A stretch of DNA of 64,000 nt, from the NCBI RefSeq assembly GCF_023954305.1, contig NZ_JAMLIG010000001.1, positions 62,001-126,000 on the forward strand, written 5' to 3'. Made by a program: the position numbers and the translations under genes. Shown here piece after piece: positions 24,624-32,088 of this stretch. Positions within the stretch are counted from its first letter, which is position 1; each line of letters opens with the position of its first letter. Below the pieces are notes generated by a model, which worked only from the letters and a program-made list of their open reading frames with translations, did no database searches and was not told the origin of the DNA. Source of the DNA: Mesorhizobium sp. (lineage in GTDB: Bacteria > Pseudomonadota > Alphaproteobacteria > Rhizobiales > Rhizobiaceae).

Positions 24624-26900
24624 TCACCCGAACTTCCCCGTCTTCGGGAATCCCTTCGGCACCATCCGGCCTGCCGAGGCGCGGTCCCCGATCCATTCGG
24701 TCAACTCGTCCTTGGTCCGCGTGAACGTGCGGTCGGCGGAATCCTGCCAGGAAAGGCCAGCCGTCATCGTGAAGGTCTTGAGGTCGGCCACGCCGCCATC
24801 CTTGTAGCGCTGCAGCCGCACGCCCTTGCCGCGCGCCATCTCAGGCACCTGGCCGAGCGGGAAGACCAGCAGCTTGCGGTTTTCGCCGACGATGGCGACA
24901 TGATCGCCGTCGACGAAGGTCAGTCGCGCCGCCTCGTCCGGCGCCTTGACGTTCATCACCTGCTTTCCCTTGCGTGTGTTGGCGACGACTTCCGCTTCCG
25001 GCACGAGGAAGCCATAGCCCTCGTGACTCGCGAGCAGGAGCTTCCGCTGCGGGTCGTGGACGAAGGCAGTGACGATGTCCTGGTCGTTCTCCATGTCGAC
25101 GATGATGCGCACCGGTTCGCCATGGCCGCGCCCGCCGGGCAGCCGGTCGGCGCCGATCGTGTAGAACTTGCCGCCGGTGGTGAAGAGGATAACCTTGTCG
25201 GTCGTCTGGGCATGGAAGGCGAGCTTCAGCTTGTCGCCTTCCTTGAATGTCAACGTCGAGAAGTCGGCGAGATGCCCCTTCATCGCGCGCAGCCAGCCCT
25301 TCTCCGAGACGACGACGGTGACCGGCTCCTTCTCGATCATCGCATGGTGGATGTCGGCGACGTCATGGTCCGGCGCGTCGGCGAAGGTAGTGCGGCGCGG
25401 TCCGAGCTCCTTGTTCTTTTCCGGCGAATAGCGGTCGCGGGTCTGCTCGACCTGCCAGCGCACGGCCTTCCACTGCTTCGCCTCGGAGGCGAGCAACTGT
25501 TCGATCTGCCCCTTCTCCGCGGAGAGCCCATCGAACTCCTTGCGGATCTCGATCTCTTCCAGCTTGCGCAATGCCCTGAGGCGCAGGTTGAGGATCGCTT
25601 CGGCCTGGGTATCGGTCAGGTCCCAGCGGGCCATCATCACCGCCTTGGGCTCGTCCTCCTCGCGGATGATGCGGATGACCTCGTCGATGTTGAGATAGGC
25701 GATGAGATAGCCGCCAAGGACCTCCAGCCGCCGCTCGATCTCGCCCAGCCGGTGCTTGGAGCGGCGCACCAGCACGTCCTTGCGGTGCTCCAGCCATTCC
25801 CGCAGCGCGCTCTTCAGCGACAGCACGTTCGGCACCTTGCCGCGCGTCAGCACATTCATGTTGAGCGGAAAGCGCGTCTCCAGCTCGGTCAGCTTGAACA
25901 GCGATTCCATCAGAAGGGCCGGGTCGACAGTACGGCTCTTCGGCACCAGTACGACGCGGATATCCTCGGCGCTCTCGTCGCGCACATCGTCGAGCAACGG
26001 CAGCTTCCGGTTGACCAGAAGGTCGGCGATCTTCTCGATCAGCTTCGACTTCTGCACCTGGTAGGGGATTTCGGTGACGACGATCACCCAGGTTCCCCTG
26101 CCCTGGTCTTCCTGCGTCCAGCGCGCGCGGAGGCGGAAACCGCCGCGGCCCGTCTCGTAGGCATCGAGGATGGTGGCGCGGTTGTCGACAATGATGCCGC
26201 CCGTCGGAAAGTCCGGTCCCTGCACCAGCCCGTCCTCCGGGCTTTTCGACATCAGGTCGGCGACGGAAGAATCCGGCTGGGAGATCAGCAGCAGCGCGGC
26301 GTTGCACAGTTCGTAAGCGTTGTGCGGCGGGATCGACGTCGCCATGCCGACCGCGATGCCGGACGAGCCGTTGGCGAGGAGGTTCGGAAAGGCGCCGGGC
26401 AGGACCACCGGCTCCTCGTTCTCCTCGTTGTAGGTCGGGCGGAAGTCGACCGCGTCCTCGGTAATGCCTTCCAGCAGCTCGGTTGCCGCCTCCGTCATGC
26501 GCGCCTCGGTGTAGCGCATGGCCGCCGGGCTATCGCCGTCGATATTGCCGAAGTTCCCCTGCCCGTCGACCAGCGGGTAGCGCACGGCGAAGTCCTGGGC
26601 CAGGCGCACCAGCGCGTCGTAGATCGACTGGTCGCCGTGCGGATGGAACTTTCCCATCACGTCGCCGACGATCGCGGCGCATTTGGAGAAGCGCTGGCCG
26701 GGTTCGAGGCGCAACAGCCGCATCGCATGCATGATACGGCGATGCACCGGCTTCAGCCCGTCGCGCACGTCCGGCAGCGCGCGGTGCATGATCGTCGAGA
26801 GCGCATAGGCGAGGTAGCGCTCTTCCAGCGCCTTCTTCAGGTCCACGCTCTCGATATTGTCGTCGTCGCCGGAACCGGGCGGATTCACGCTTTTTCCCAT
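24624..26900 (-). CDS. parC: DNA topoisomerase IV subunit A
   Basis: 758-aa ATP-dependent type II topoisomerase subunit that decatenates chromosomes with ParE. The winged-helix/tower core starts at VDLKKALEERYLAYALSTIMHRALPDVRDGLKPVHRRI. The catalytic Tyr130 is in AAMRYTEAR. The quinolone-determining region reads HPHGDQSIYDALV (residues 86-98), with Gln91 and Asp95 at positions equivalent to E. coli Ser80 and Glu84. The C-terminal beta-pinwheel (from about residue 500) is shorter than in GyrA and lacks a GyrA box, supporting ParC rather than GyrA. Confidence 0.93.
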   Translation of the reverse strand: MGKSVNPPGSGDDDNIESVDLKKALEERYLAYALSTIMHRALPDVRDGLKPVHRRIMHAMRLLRLEPGQRFSKCAAIVGDVMGKFHPHGDQSIYDALVRLAQDFAVRYPLVDGQGNFGNIDGDSPAAMRYTEARMTEAATELLEGITEDAVDFRPTYNEENEEPVVLPGAFPNLLANGSSGIAVGMATSIPPHNAYELCNAALLLISQPDSSVADLMSKSPEDGLVQGPDFPTGGIIVDNRATILDAYETGRGGFRLRARWTQEDQGRGTWVIVVTEIPYQVQKSKLIEKIADLLVNRKLPLLDDVRDESAEDIRVVLVPKSRTVDPALLMESLFKLTELETRFPLNMNVLTRGKVPNVLSLKSALREWLEHRKDVLVRRSKHRLGEIERRLEVLGGYLIAYLNIDEVIRIIREEDEPKAVMMARWDLTDTQAEAILNLRLRALRKLEEIEIRKEFDGLSAEKGQIEQLLASEAKQWKAVRWQVEQTRDRYSPEKNKELGPRRTTFADAPDHDVADIHHAMIEKEPVTVVVSEKGWLRAMKGHLADFSTLTFKEGDKLKLAFHAQTTDKVILFTTGGKFYTIGADRLPGGRGHGEPVRIIVDMENDQDIVTAFVHDPQRKLLLASHEGYGFLVPEAEVVANTRKGKQVMNVKAPDEAARLTFVDGDHVAIVGENRKLLVFPLGQVPEMARGKGVRLQRYKDGGVADLKTFTMTAGLSWQDSADRTFTRTKDELTEWIGDRASAGRMVPKGFPKTGKFG

Positions 26901-27095
26901 GAAATCCGACTATGTGAGCCGCTGATTCGCCGCAAGAGCCGTCTCGACAAAGGCCCGTGTCTATGACTATGTCTGCGCGATTCATCCCGATCAGCTGCGG
27001 GCGGCGCGCCACAATTTCGACCCGCTCCACCGCAACTGTCGGCGATCCATGTCCGGCTCGGCCATTGCATGTGCGAGCCATTGCGGAGGTTTCCC

Positions 27096-28280
27096 ATGCT
27101 TGCCCGGTCGTCTCTCCTTGCTTTCCTCGCTTCGTCGATTTCCCTTACGGCACTCTCGTCGGCCGGGGCGGTCGAGGGGCAGGATGTCGCCAACCGCTTC
27201 AAGGAGATGATCGCCAGGCAGGGCGCGACCGCATCCTGGGCGTCGATCGACGAAGAGGATGGGGCGATCGTGCTGCGCGGCGTGACGGTGAAGGCTGCGG
27301 GCGACGGCGCCGACGCCGCGATCGGCGACGTCACCTTCGAAGGCGTCGAGGAGACGGACGATGGCGACTATGTCGTCGAGACTCTGTCCATGCCCACCTA
27401 TTCGACGGTCAGCGAGGGCGCGACCGTTACGCTCGAAGGTCTGTCATTGTCGGGCGCGGTGCTGCCCTCGCCCACCGCGACAGACGTGATCAGCCAGTCG
27501 GGCTTCTTCGATTCGCTCGACGTCGATCAGATCAAGGTCGAGAAGGACGGCAAGCAGGTCTTCTCGATGTCCGGTCTGAACTATTCGCTGGAGCGCGACG
27601 AGGATAGCAAGTCTTACGAGTTCACCGGCACGGCCGACGCCTTCACCGCCGACATGACGGCCAGCGGCGACCCCCAGACCACCGCGATGCTCACCGCGCT
27701 CGGCCTCGCCCAGCCGAAGGGGACGTTCGAGATGGCCGGATCCTGGTCGCTGGCCGACGGCAACCTCTCGGTCGAGCAGATGGATTTCACGGTCGAGAAC
27801 GCCGGCACGATCGGCTTCACCTTCGACATTTCCGGCTACACCGAGGAATTTCTCAAGGCGGCGCAGGACATGCAGAAGAACATGGCCAATGCGACGGAGG
27901 AGCAGAAGGCGGCTGCCGGCATGGCCGCGATGGGCCTGATGCAGCAGCTCTCCTTCGCCGGCGCCTCGATCCGCTACGACGACGAAGCGCTGGCCGGGCG
28001 GGCGCTCGATCTCGCCGCCGGCATGCAGAAGATGCAGCGCACCGACATGGTGAAGATGGCGCAGATGATGATCCCGGTTGCCCTCGGCCAATACGTCAAG
28101 CCGGAATTCGCCAACCAGGTGGCGGGTGAAGTCGCCAAGTTCATGCAGGACCCGAAGAGCCTGGAGATCAAGGCCGAGCCGGCCGCGCCGGTGCCGTTCA
28201 TGATGGTCGGCATGGGCGCGATGTCGGCGCCGCAGGAGGTTCCCGAGCAGCTCGGCATCTCGGTGACGGCGAACGAATAA
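27096..28280 (+). CDS. Exported protein of unknown function, conserved in Rhizobiales
   Basis: 394-aa periplasmic or outer-membrane-associated protein. The start at 27096 follows GGAGG at normal spacing and yields a clear signal peptide (MLARSSLLAFLASSISLTALSSAGA). The mature part is acidic with repeated strand patterns such as DGAIVLRGVTVKA and TVTLEGLSLSGAV, Met-rich helices around residues 255-330 (AAQDMQKNMANATEEQKAAA) and a repeated LSxEQMDFTVENAGTIGFTFDISG strand. It resembles the long repeat-containing DUF945/AsmA-like periplasmic proteins only loosely. Divergent from parC. Confidence 0.65.
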   Translation: MLARSSLLAFLASSISLTALSSAGAVEGQDVANRFKEMIARQGATASWASIDEEDGAIVLRGVTVKAAGDGADAAIGDVTFEGVEETDDGDYVVETLSMPTYSTVSEGATVTLEGLSLSGAVLPSPTATDVISQSGFFDSLDVDQIKVEKDGKQVFSMSGLNYSLERDEDSKSYEFTGTADAFTADMTASGDPQTTAMLTALGLAQPKGTFEMAGSWSLADGNLSVEQMDFTVENAGTIGFTFDISGYTEEFLKAAQDMQKNMANATEEQKAAAGMAAMGLMQQLSFAGASIRYDDEALAGRALDLAAGMQKMQRTDMVKMAQMMIPVALGQYVKPEFANQVAGEVAKFMQDPKSLEIKAEPAAPVPFMMVGMGAMSAPQEVPEQLGISVTANE

Positions 28281-28302
28281 CGGCCAGGCCGGACATCCAG
28301 CA

Positions 28303-28340
28303 CGCGGAGAGCCGGAAGCGCCTGCTTCCGGCTCTCCGCG
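28303..28340. terminator. Bidirectional intrinsic terminator
   Basis: A perfect 17-bp stem with a GCCT loop (left arm 28303-28319, right arm 28324-28340), followed by TTT on the + strand. It lies between the convergent 27096-28280 gene and ohr and ends two bases before the ohr stop codon. Confidence 0.85.
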
Positions 28341-28342
28341 TT

Positions 28343-28771
28343 TCAGGCGACCGTGAAGGTGACGTCGATATTGCCGCGCGTCGCGTTCGAATAGGGGCAG
28401 ACCTGGTGCGCCTTGGCGACGAGTTCGACCGCCTTGTCGTAGTCGATGCCGGGCAGCGTAACCGTCATCGCCACCGCCAACCCGAAGCCCGGCCCGTCGG
28501 CGCGCTCGCCGAAGCTCACCGCCGCGTCGATCGCCGCCTCATCCGGGATCCCGATCTTCTCGCGCCGCCCGACAGCCTTCAGCGCACCGAGGAAACAGGC
28601 GGAATAGCCGGCGGCGAACAGCTGTTCGGGATTGGTGCCCGGGCCGTCGTTTCCGCCCATCGCCTTGGGCGTATCGAGCGTGACCGCGAGGCGGCCGTCG
28701 TCGGTGCTGCTGGTGCCGGTGCGGCCGCCGGTGGTGCGGGCACGCGCGGTATAGACTGCGGACTTGATCAT
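28343..28771 (-). CDS. ohr: Organic hydroperoxide resistance protein
   Basis: 142-aa Ohr/OsmC-fold thiol peroxidase that reduces organic (fatty-acid) hydroperoxides using lipoylated partners. Both redox cysteines are present: Cys59 in AAGYSACFLGAL and Cys125 in HQVCPYSNATRG. The dimerisation pattern NPEQLFAAGY is intact. Divergent from the OhrR-type regulator gene with a palindromic operator between them. Confidence 0.95.
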   Translation of the reverse strand: MIKSAVYTARARTTGGRTGTSSTDDGRLAVTLDTPKAMGGNDGPGTNPEQLFAAGYSACFLGALKAVGRREKIGIPDEAAIDAAVSFGERADGPGFGLAVAMTVTLPGIDYDKAVELVAKAHQVCPYSNATRGNIDVTFTVA

Positions 28772-28807
28772 TCGCTTTCTCCTTGGGTGGCCGCTCTCCT
28801 CTATCGC

Positions 28808-28820
28808 ACAATTAAATTGT
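28808..28820. promoter_or_regulatory. OhrR operator palindrome
   Basis: ACAATT-A-AATTGT, a perfect palindrome in the 101-bp ohr/ohrR intergenic region, with a weaker copy (CAATCTAATTTCG) about 15 bp toward ohrR. AT-rich palindromes of this form are the known OhrR binding sites in proteobacteria. Confidence 0.75.
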
Positions 28821-28872
28821 TCGCAATCTAATTTCGTGCTATATGCTTCGCGACGATCTCGGAGGACACCCC

Positions 28873-29328
28873 ATGCGCAACGGGACGATCAAACTGGATT
28901 CGATGCTCTGCTTCGCGATCTACGCGACCGGGCACGCCTTCACGCGCTTCTACAAGCCCAGGCTCGACGCGCTCGGCCTGACTTATCCGCAATATCTCGT
29001 GCTGATCGTCTTGTGGGAGGGGGACGACATCACCGTGAACACGCTGGGCAACCGGCTGTTTCTCGATTCCGGCACGATCACACCGCTTCTCAAGCGTTTG
29101 GAGGCGCGTGGCCTGCTGAGCCGCAGGCGCGACGAGGACGACGAGCGGCAGGTGCGGATCAGGCTGACGCCGGAAGGCCGGGCGCTGCAGGACAAGGCGC
29201 TTGCCGTCCCGCTCACCATCGCCAAGGGCACCGGCCTGACGCGCGAAGATGTCGACCGGCTGCGCGCCGAACTGCTCGTCTTGCGCGACCGGCTGGACGG
29301 TCAGGGCGAAGGGTCGACGCCCGGCTGA
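28873..29328 (+). CDS. ohrR: OhrR-type MarR regulator, peroxide-sensing
   Basis: 151-aa MarR-family repressor of ohr. The peroxide-sensing cysteine is Cys13 in LDSMLCFAIYA, the position conserved in OhrR. The winged helix covers about residues 45-105 (NTLGNRLFLDSGTITPLLKRLEARGLLSRRRDEDDERQVRI). GGAGG precedes the ATG at 28873. Divergent from ohr. Confidence 0.93.
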   Translation: MRNGTIKLDSMLCFAIYATGHAFTRFYKPRLDALGLTYPQYLVLIVLWEGDDITVNTLGNRLFLDSGTITPLLKRLEARGLLSRRRDEDDERQVRIRLTPEGRALQDKALAVPLTIAKGTGLTREDVDRLRAELLVLRDRLDGQGEGSTPG

Positions 29329-29351
29329 CGGATCTGGGTCCTCAGCCCCGC

Positions 29352-29768
29352 TCAGCCGGACGGCATTTTCGCAAAGCTCGGCAGAGCCGGATCGACGCGG
29401 TCCCAGCCATGGGCGCGCATCGCATAGGTCACCGCCTGCGGCCGATAGCGCGCCGGATCGTCGAGAGAGGCCGCGTGAATGGTGAACACCTCGGGCATGG
29501 CGGCAAATCTCAGGAACACCGGCGCGCCGCAGGTCGGGCAGAATCCCCTGGTCTTCAGATTGCCGCTGTCGCCGCGAAGGTCCCACGTCGTGGCCCCACC
29601 CTCGAGTACGACCTCCGCGCCGGCGAAGCTCAGATACGAGCCGTGGCCGGTGCCGCTGGCCTTCTGGCAGTCGAGGCACTGGCAATCGTTGGAGAAGACC
29701 GGTTCGCCGACAATCCTGTAACGGATCGCGCCGCAGGCACAGCCGCCCGTGTAAGGTGCATTTTGCAT
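29352..29768 (-). CDS. GFA family zinc-binding protein
   Basis: 138-aa GFA-fold protein (glutathione-dependent formaldehyde-activating enzyme-like, also called CENP-V/GFA). Zn ligands appear as GGCACGAIRY, CQCLDCQKASG and FCPTCGAPVF. ATG at 29768 is preferred since GAGGAG lies upstream. The actual substrate of most family members is unknown. It is the third gene of an arsR-SRPBCC-GFA operon. Confidence 0.85.
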   Translation of the reverse strand: MQNAPYTGGCACGAIRYRIVGEPVFSNDCQCLDCQKASGTGHGSYLSFAGAEVVLEGGATTWDLRGDSGNLKTRGFCPTCGAPVFLRFAAMPEVFTIHAASLDDPARYRPQAVTYAMRAHGWDRVDPALPSFAKMPSG

Positions 29769-29802
29769 GGTTGCTCTCCTCGGCAAGCCGGCCGCGGCCG
29801 GA

Positions 29803-30267
29803 TCAGTCCTCTTGATCGATGACCGAGCTCAGTCGCGGGAGGACCGTCCGCCACCCCTTGCTCATGTTCTCGAAGGCGGTGTCGTTCTTCGGCGCGAGGA
29901 AGCCCGAATGGATGAGCTGCACCCGCGTTCCCCCGGCGAGCGGCGAAAGGATCCAGGTGACAACCGTGTCGAGCCTCGAGCCGTAGCCGACATTGTCCTC
30001 GTCGCCGCCCTGCCAGGAATAGGACAGGCGCCGCGACGGCCTCGCGTCGAGGACGCGGCAGCGGATCGTGCCGTCCCAGGCGCCGGCCGGGGTGGTGCGG
30101 AAGATGAAATCCTTGCCCGGAACGGCTTCGAAACCCTCCGCCGGCATCAACCACCGCGCGATCAGGCTACCGTCCGTCAACGCCTTCCAGATCGTCTCGG
30201 CGCTGTGGGCGAATACCTCGTCGAGGACAATATCCCTGGTCACCTGCTTCGCCATCGTCTCGTTCAT
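29803..30267 (-). CDS. SRPBCC/AHSA1-type protein
   Basis: 154-aa START/Bet v1-fold protein (activator of Hsp90 ATPase homologue 1-like). It begins near FAHSAETIWKALTDGSLIARWLMP, with the following GxxFxxRTTPAGAWDGTIRC strand and a C-terminal helix NMSKGWRTVLPRLSSVI. Genes of this type are regularly cotranscribed with an ArsR-type regulator; the ligand is unknown. Its start overlaps the arsR stop by 4 bp. A frame starting at 30609 would run through the regulator and is rejected. Confidence 0.85.
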   Translation of the reverse strand: MNETMAKQVTRDIVLDEVFAHSAETIWKALTDGSLIARWLMPAEGFEAVPGKDFIFRTTPAGAWDGTIRCRVLDARPSRRLSYSWQGGDEDNVGYGSRLDTVVTWILSPLAGGTRVQLIHSGFLAPKNDTAFENMSKGWRTVLPRLSSVIDQED

Positions 30268-30602
30268 GGGTCGATTTCCTTGAGCAGCGCACGCAGCCTG
30301 TCGAAGCGATCCTGCCAGAACATGCCGTAGTGGTTCATCCACTCGGCGAGCGGATCGAGGCCTTTTGGATCGACGCGGTAATAGACGTTGCGGCCGGACG
30401 GCCGCTCGGCCACCAGGCCGGCGAGCCGGAGCGTCTTTAGGTGTTGCGAAATCGCGCCCTGGGTGACGCCGCTGCCGCGCGTCAGATCCGCGACCGTGAC
30501 TTCCGGCGCGTTCGCGATCCTCTCGAAGAGCGCGCGCCGCGTCGGATCGGCGAGCGCGCGCAGGACGGAATTGATTGGCGATGCGTCTAGCATGCGTTCC
30601 AA
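30264..30602 (-). CDS. ArsR-family transcriptional regulator
   Basis: 112-aa ArsR-type winged-helix repressor (ALRALADPTRRALFERI, then TQGAISQHLKTLRLAGLVAERPSGRNVYYRVD). No metal-binding Cys pair is visible in the recognition helix region, so it is probably not a metal sensor. It belongs to the YdaJ/SRPBCC-associated group. Start is either TTG at 30602 or ATG at 30593. Expression is likely autorepressed through the 32-bp palindrome directly upstream. Confidence 0.87.
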   Translation of the reverse strand: MERMLDASPINSVLRALADPTRRALFERIANAPEVTVADLTRGSGVTQGAISQHLKTLRLAGLVAERPSGRNVYYRVDPKGLDPLAEWMNHYGMFWQDRFDRLRALLKEIDP

Positions 30603-30634
30603 TTAGCAACGACTAATTTATTAGTCAATGCTAA
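30603..30634 (-). promoter_or_regulatory. 32-bp palindromic ArsR operator
   Basis: TTAGCA(30603-30608)-ac-GACTAAT-tt-ATTAGTC-aa-TGCTAA(30629-30634). Inner arms (7 bp) and outer arms (6 bp) are each perfect. On the - strand it contains a TTGACT -35-like hexamer, so the repressor would block the promoter directly. Confidence 0.75.
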
Positions 30635-30646
30635 ACTATGAGAGCT

Positions 30647-31933
30647 TCACGAGCCGCCCAGCAATCCACCTAGCGGCGCGAGGTAGACCGCGAAGCCGGC
30701 CGCGGCCGCCGCGAGCGTCGCGCCCAGATAGGGCACCCAGAAGGACGCGGGTCCCGCCGCGATCGCCAGGCTCAGCCGGCCGGCCGCGTTGGCGGCCAGT
30801 GCGGCGAGAACCGCCTGGCCGATCGTCGCGGCCGTGATGCCCTGCCCCAGCAGGCGCAATGCGCTGAGCACAGCGACGTCGACGTCGAACGTGCCCGATA
30901 GGGCAGAGGTCCCCACCAGGCTGGCGGCGCCGAACTGGCCGACGACAGCCGCGCTCGCGGTCGAGACCACCGCGAAGAGAAGCGCGAACAGAAGCAGAGC
31001 CGACAGATCGAAGGGATTCTGTGCACCGTCGCCGGCAGCGTCCTTGGTATCGCCGCGCAACAGGAACAGGAGACCAAAGGCGGCGAAACAGAGCGCGGCC
31101 GCAAGCGCCCCCGGCACCACCGCTCCGAGAACACGCGGCTCCACGATCGTCACGACGCCGATGACCCTGAGTATCGAGACCATTGCCGCGAGGCAGGCAG
31201 CGCCCGCGAGCGGCCTGGCGCTGGCCGCCGTCTGAGCGGTGCGGGCCATGGCGACAGTTACCGCCGTAGAGGACACCATCGCGCCGGCAAGCGCGCTCGC
31301 AATGAGCCCCCTGGTCGGCCCGAGAATGCGGACGGCGACGTATCCGACGAAGGACAAGGCCGCGGTCAGCACCGTGAAGAACCAGACCTCCCAAGGATTG
31401 AAGCCGCCCCACGGATCGATGGTGCGATCGGGAAGAAGCGGCAGGATCACGGCCGTCATCACCGCCAGGACGATCGCCGAGCGCAGTTCCACCCAGGTCA
31501 GTTTCCGCAACCCGCCGTGCAAGGTTTCGCGGCTGGCCAGCAGCCCGGCAAGGATCGCGCCGCCGGCCGCGGCCGCGCGATAGTCGCCAACCACCGCAAG
31601 CGCGCCGAGGGCGAAGACGAGAACCGCGGCGACCACGGCGGTGACGCTGTAACTCTCGTCATGCCGATCCTCACGGTATTTGAACCAGGCGAAGATCGCG
31701 GCAAAACTGACCAATCCGGCGACCAGGATCGAGGGCGCGGAAAGGGCCGCCGCCAGCGCTGCCGTCACGCCGCCGAGCAGCCCCGTGGCGCCATAAGTGC
31801 GGATGCCGGCGGTTCGACTCCCGGCCGGCTCGCCCCGTTCGCGCCAGCCGCGCTCGAGACCCACCAGCAGACCGATGGCCAGTGCCAGCGCCAGCCTCGC
31901 GATGGTCGTCTCGGGGTTCAGATATTCGAGCAC
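30647..31933 (-). CDS. MgtC/SapB-domain membrane protein with DUF4010
   Basis: 428-aa polytopic inner-membrane protein with about 12 hydrophobic helices. The N-terminal MgtC-like domain shows ALAIGLLVGLERGWRER followed by GSRTAGIRTYGATGLLGG (the conserved RT-x-G-R/Y pattern). The C-terminal half is DUF4010-like, with GALSGTFDVDV- and PFDLSALLLF-type segments. Function is unproven; MgtC proteins are linked to growth in low Mg2+. It is divergent from the P-type ATPase gene. Confidence 0.82.
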   Translation of the reverse strand: MLEYLNPETTIARLALALAIGLLVGLERGWRERGEPAGSRTAGIRTYGATGLLGGVTAALAAALSAPSILVAGLVSFAAIFAWFKYREDRHDESYSVTAVVAAVLVFALGALAVVGDYRAAAAGGAILAGLLASRETLHGGLRKLTWVELRSAIVLAVMTAVILPLLPDRTIDPWGGFNPWEVWFFTVLTAALSFVGYVAVRILGPTRGLIASALAGAMVSSTAVTVAMARTAQTAASARPLAGAACLAAMVSILRVIGVVTIVEPRVLGAVVPGALAAALCFAAFGLLFLLRGDTKDAAGDGAQNPFDLSALLLFALLFAVVSTASAAVVGQFGAASLVGTSALSGTFDVDVAVLSALRLLGQGITAATIGQAVLAALAANAAGRLSLAIAAGPASFWVPYLGATLAAAAAGFAVYLAPLGGLLGGS

Positions 31934-32088
31934 GGTGCGCGGCCTCCGCCCACTCGATTACCCCGATCGGGCCGGCCACGCCAGCGTTCCGCCGCGGTGC
32001 GATGGTCTGTCGCGTGCGGGCGCGTGTGCTTGCATATCCCCGCCCCGCACTGCCATCTGTCGACAGGGCGGAACTGGAGACCAACCTT

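Noticed and set aside
24900..26966. 688-codon open frame on + strand
   Set aside because: Antisense shadow of parC; no recognisable protein features.
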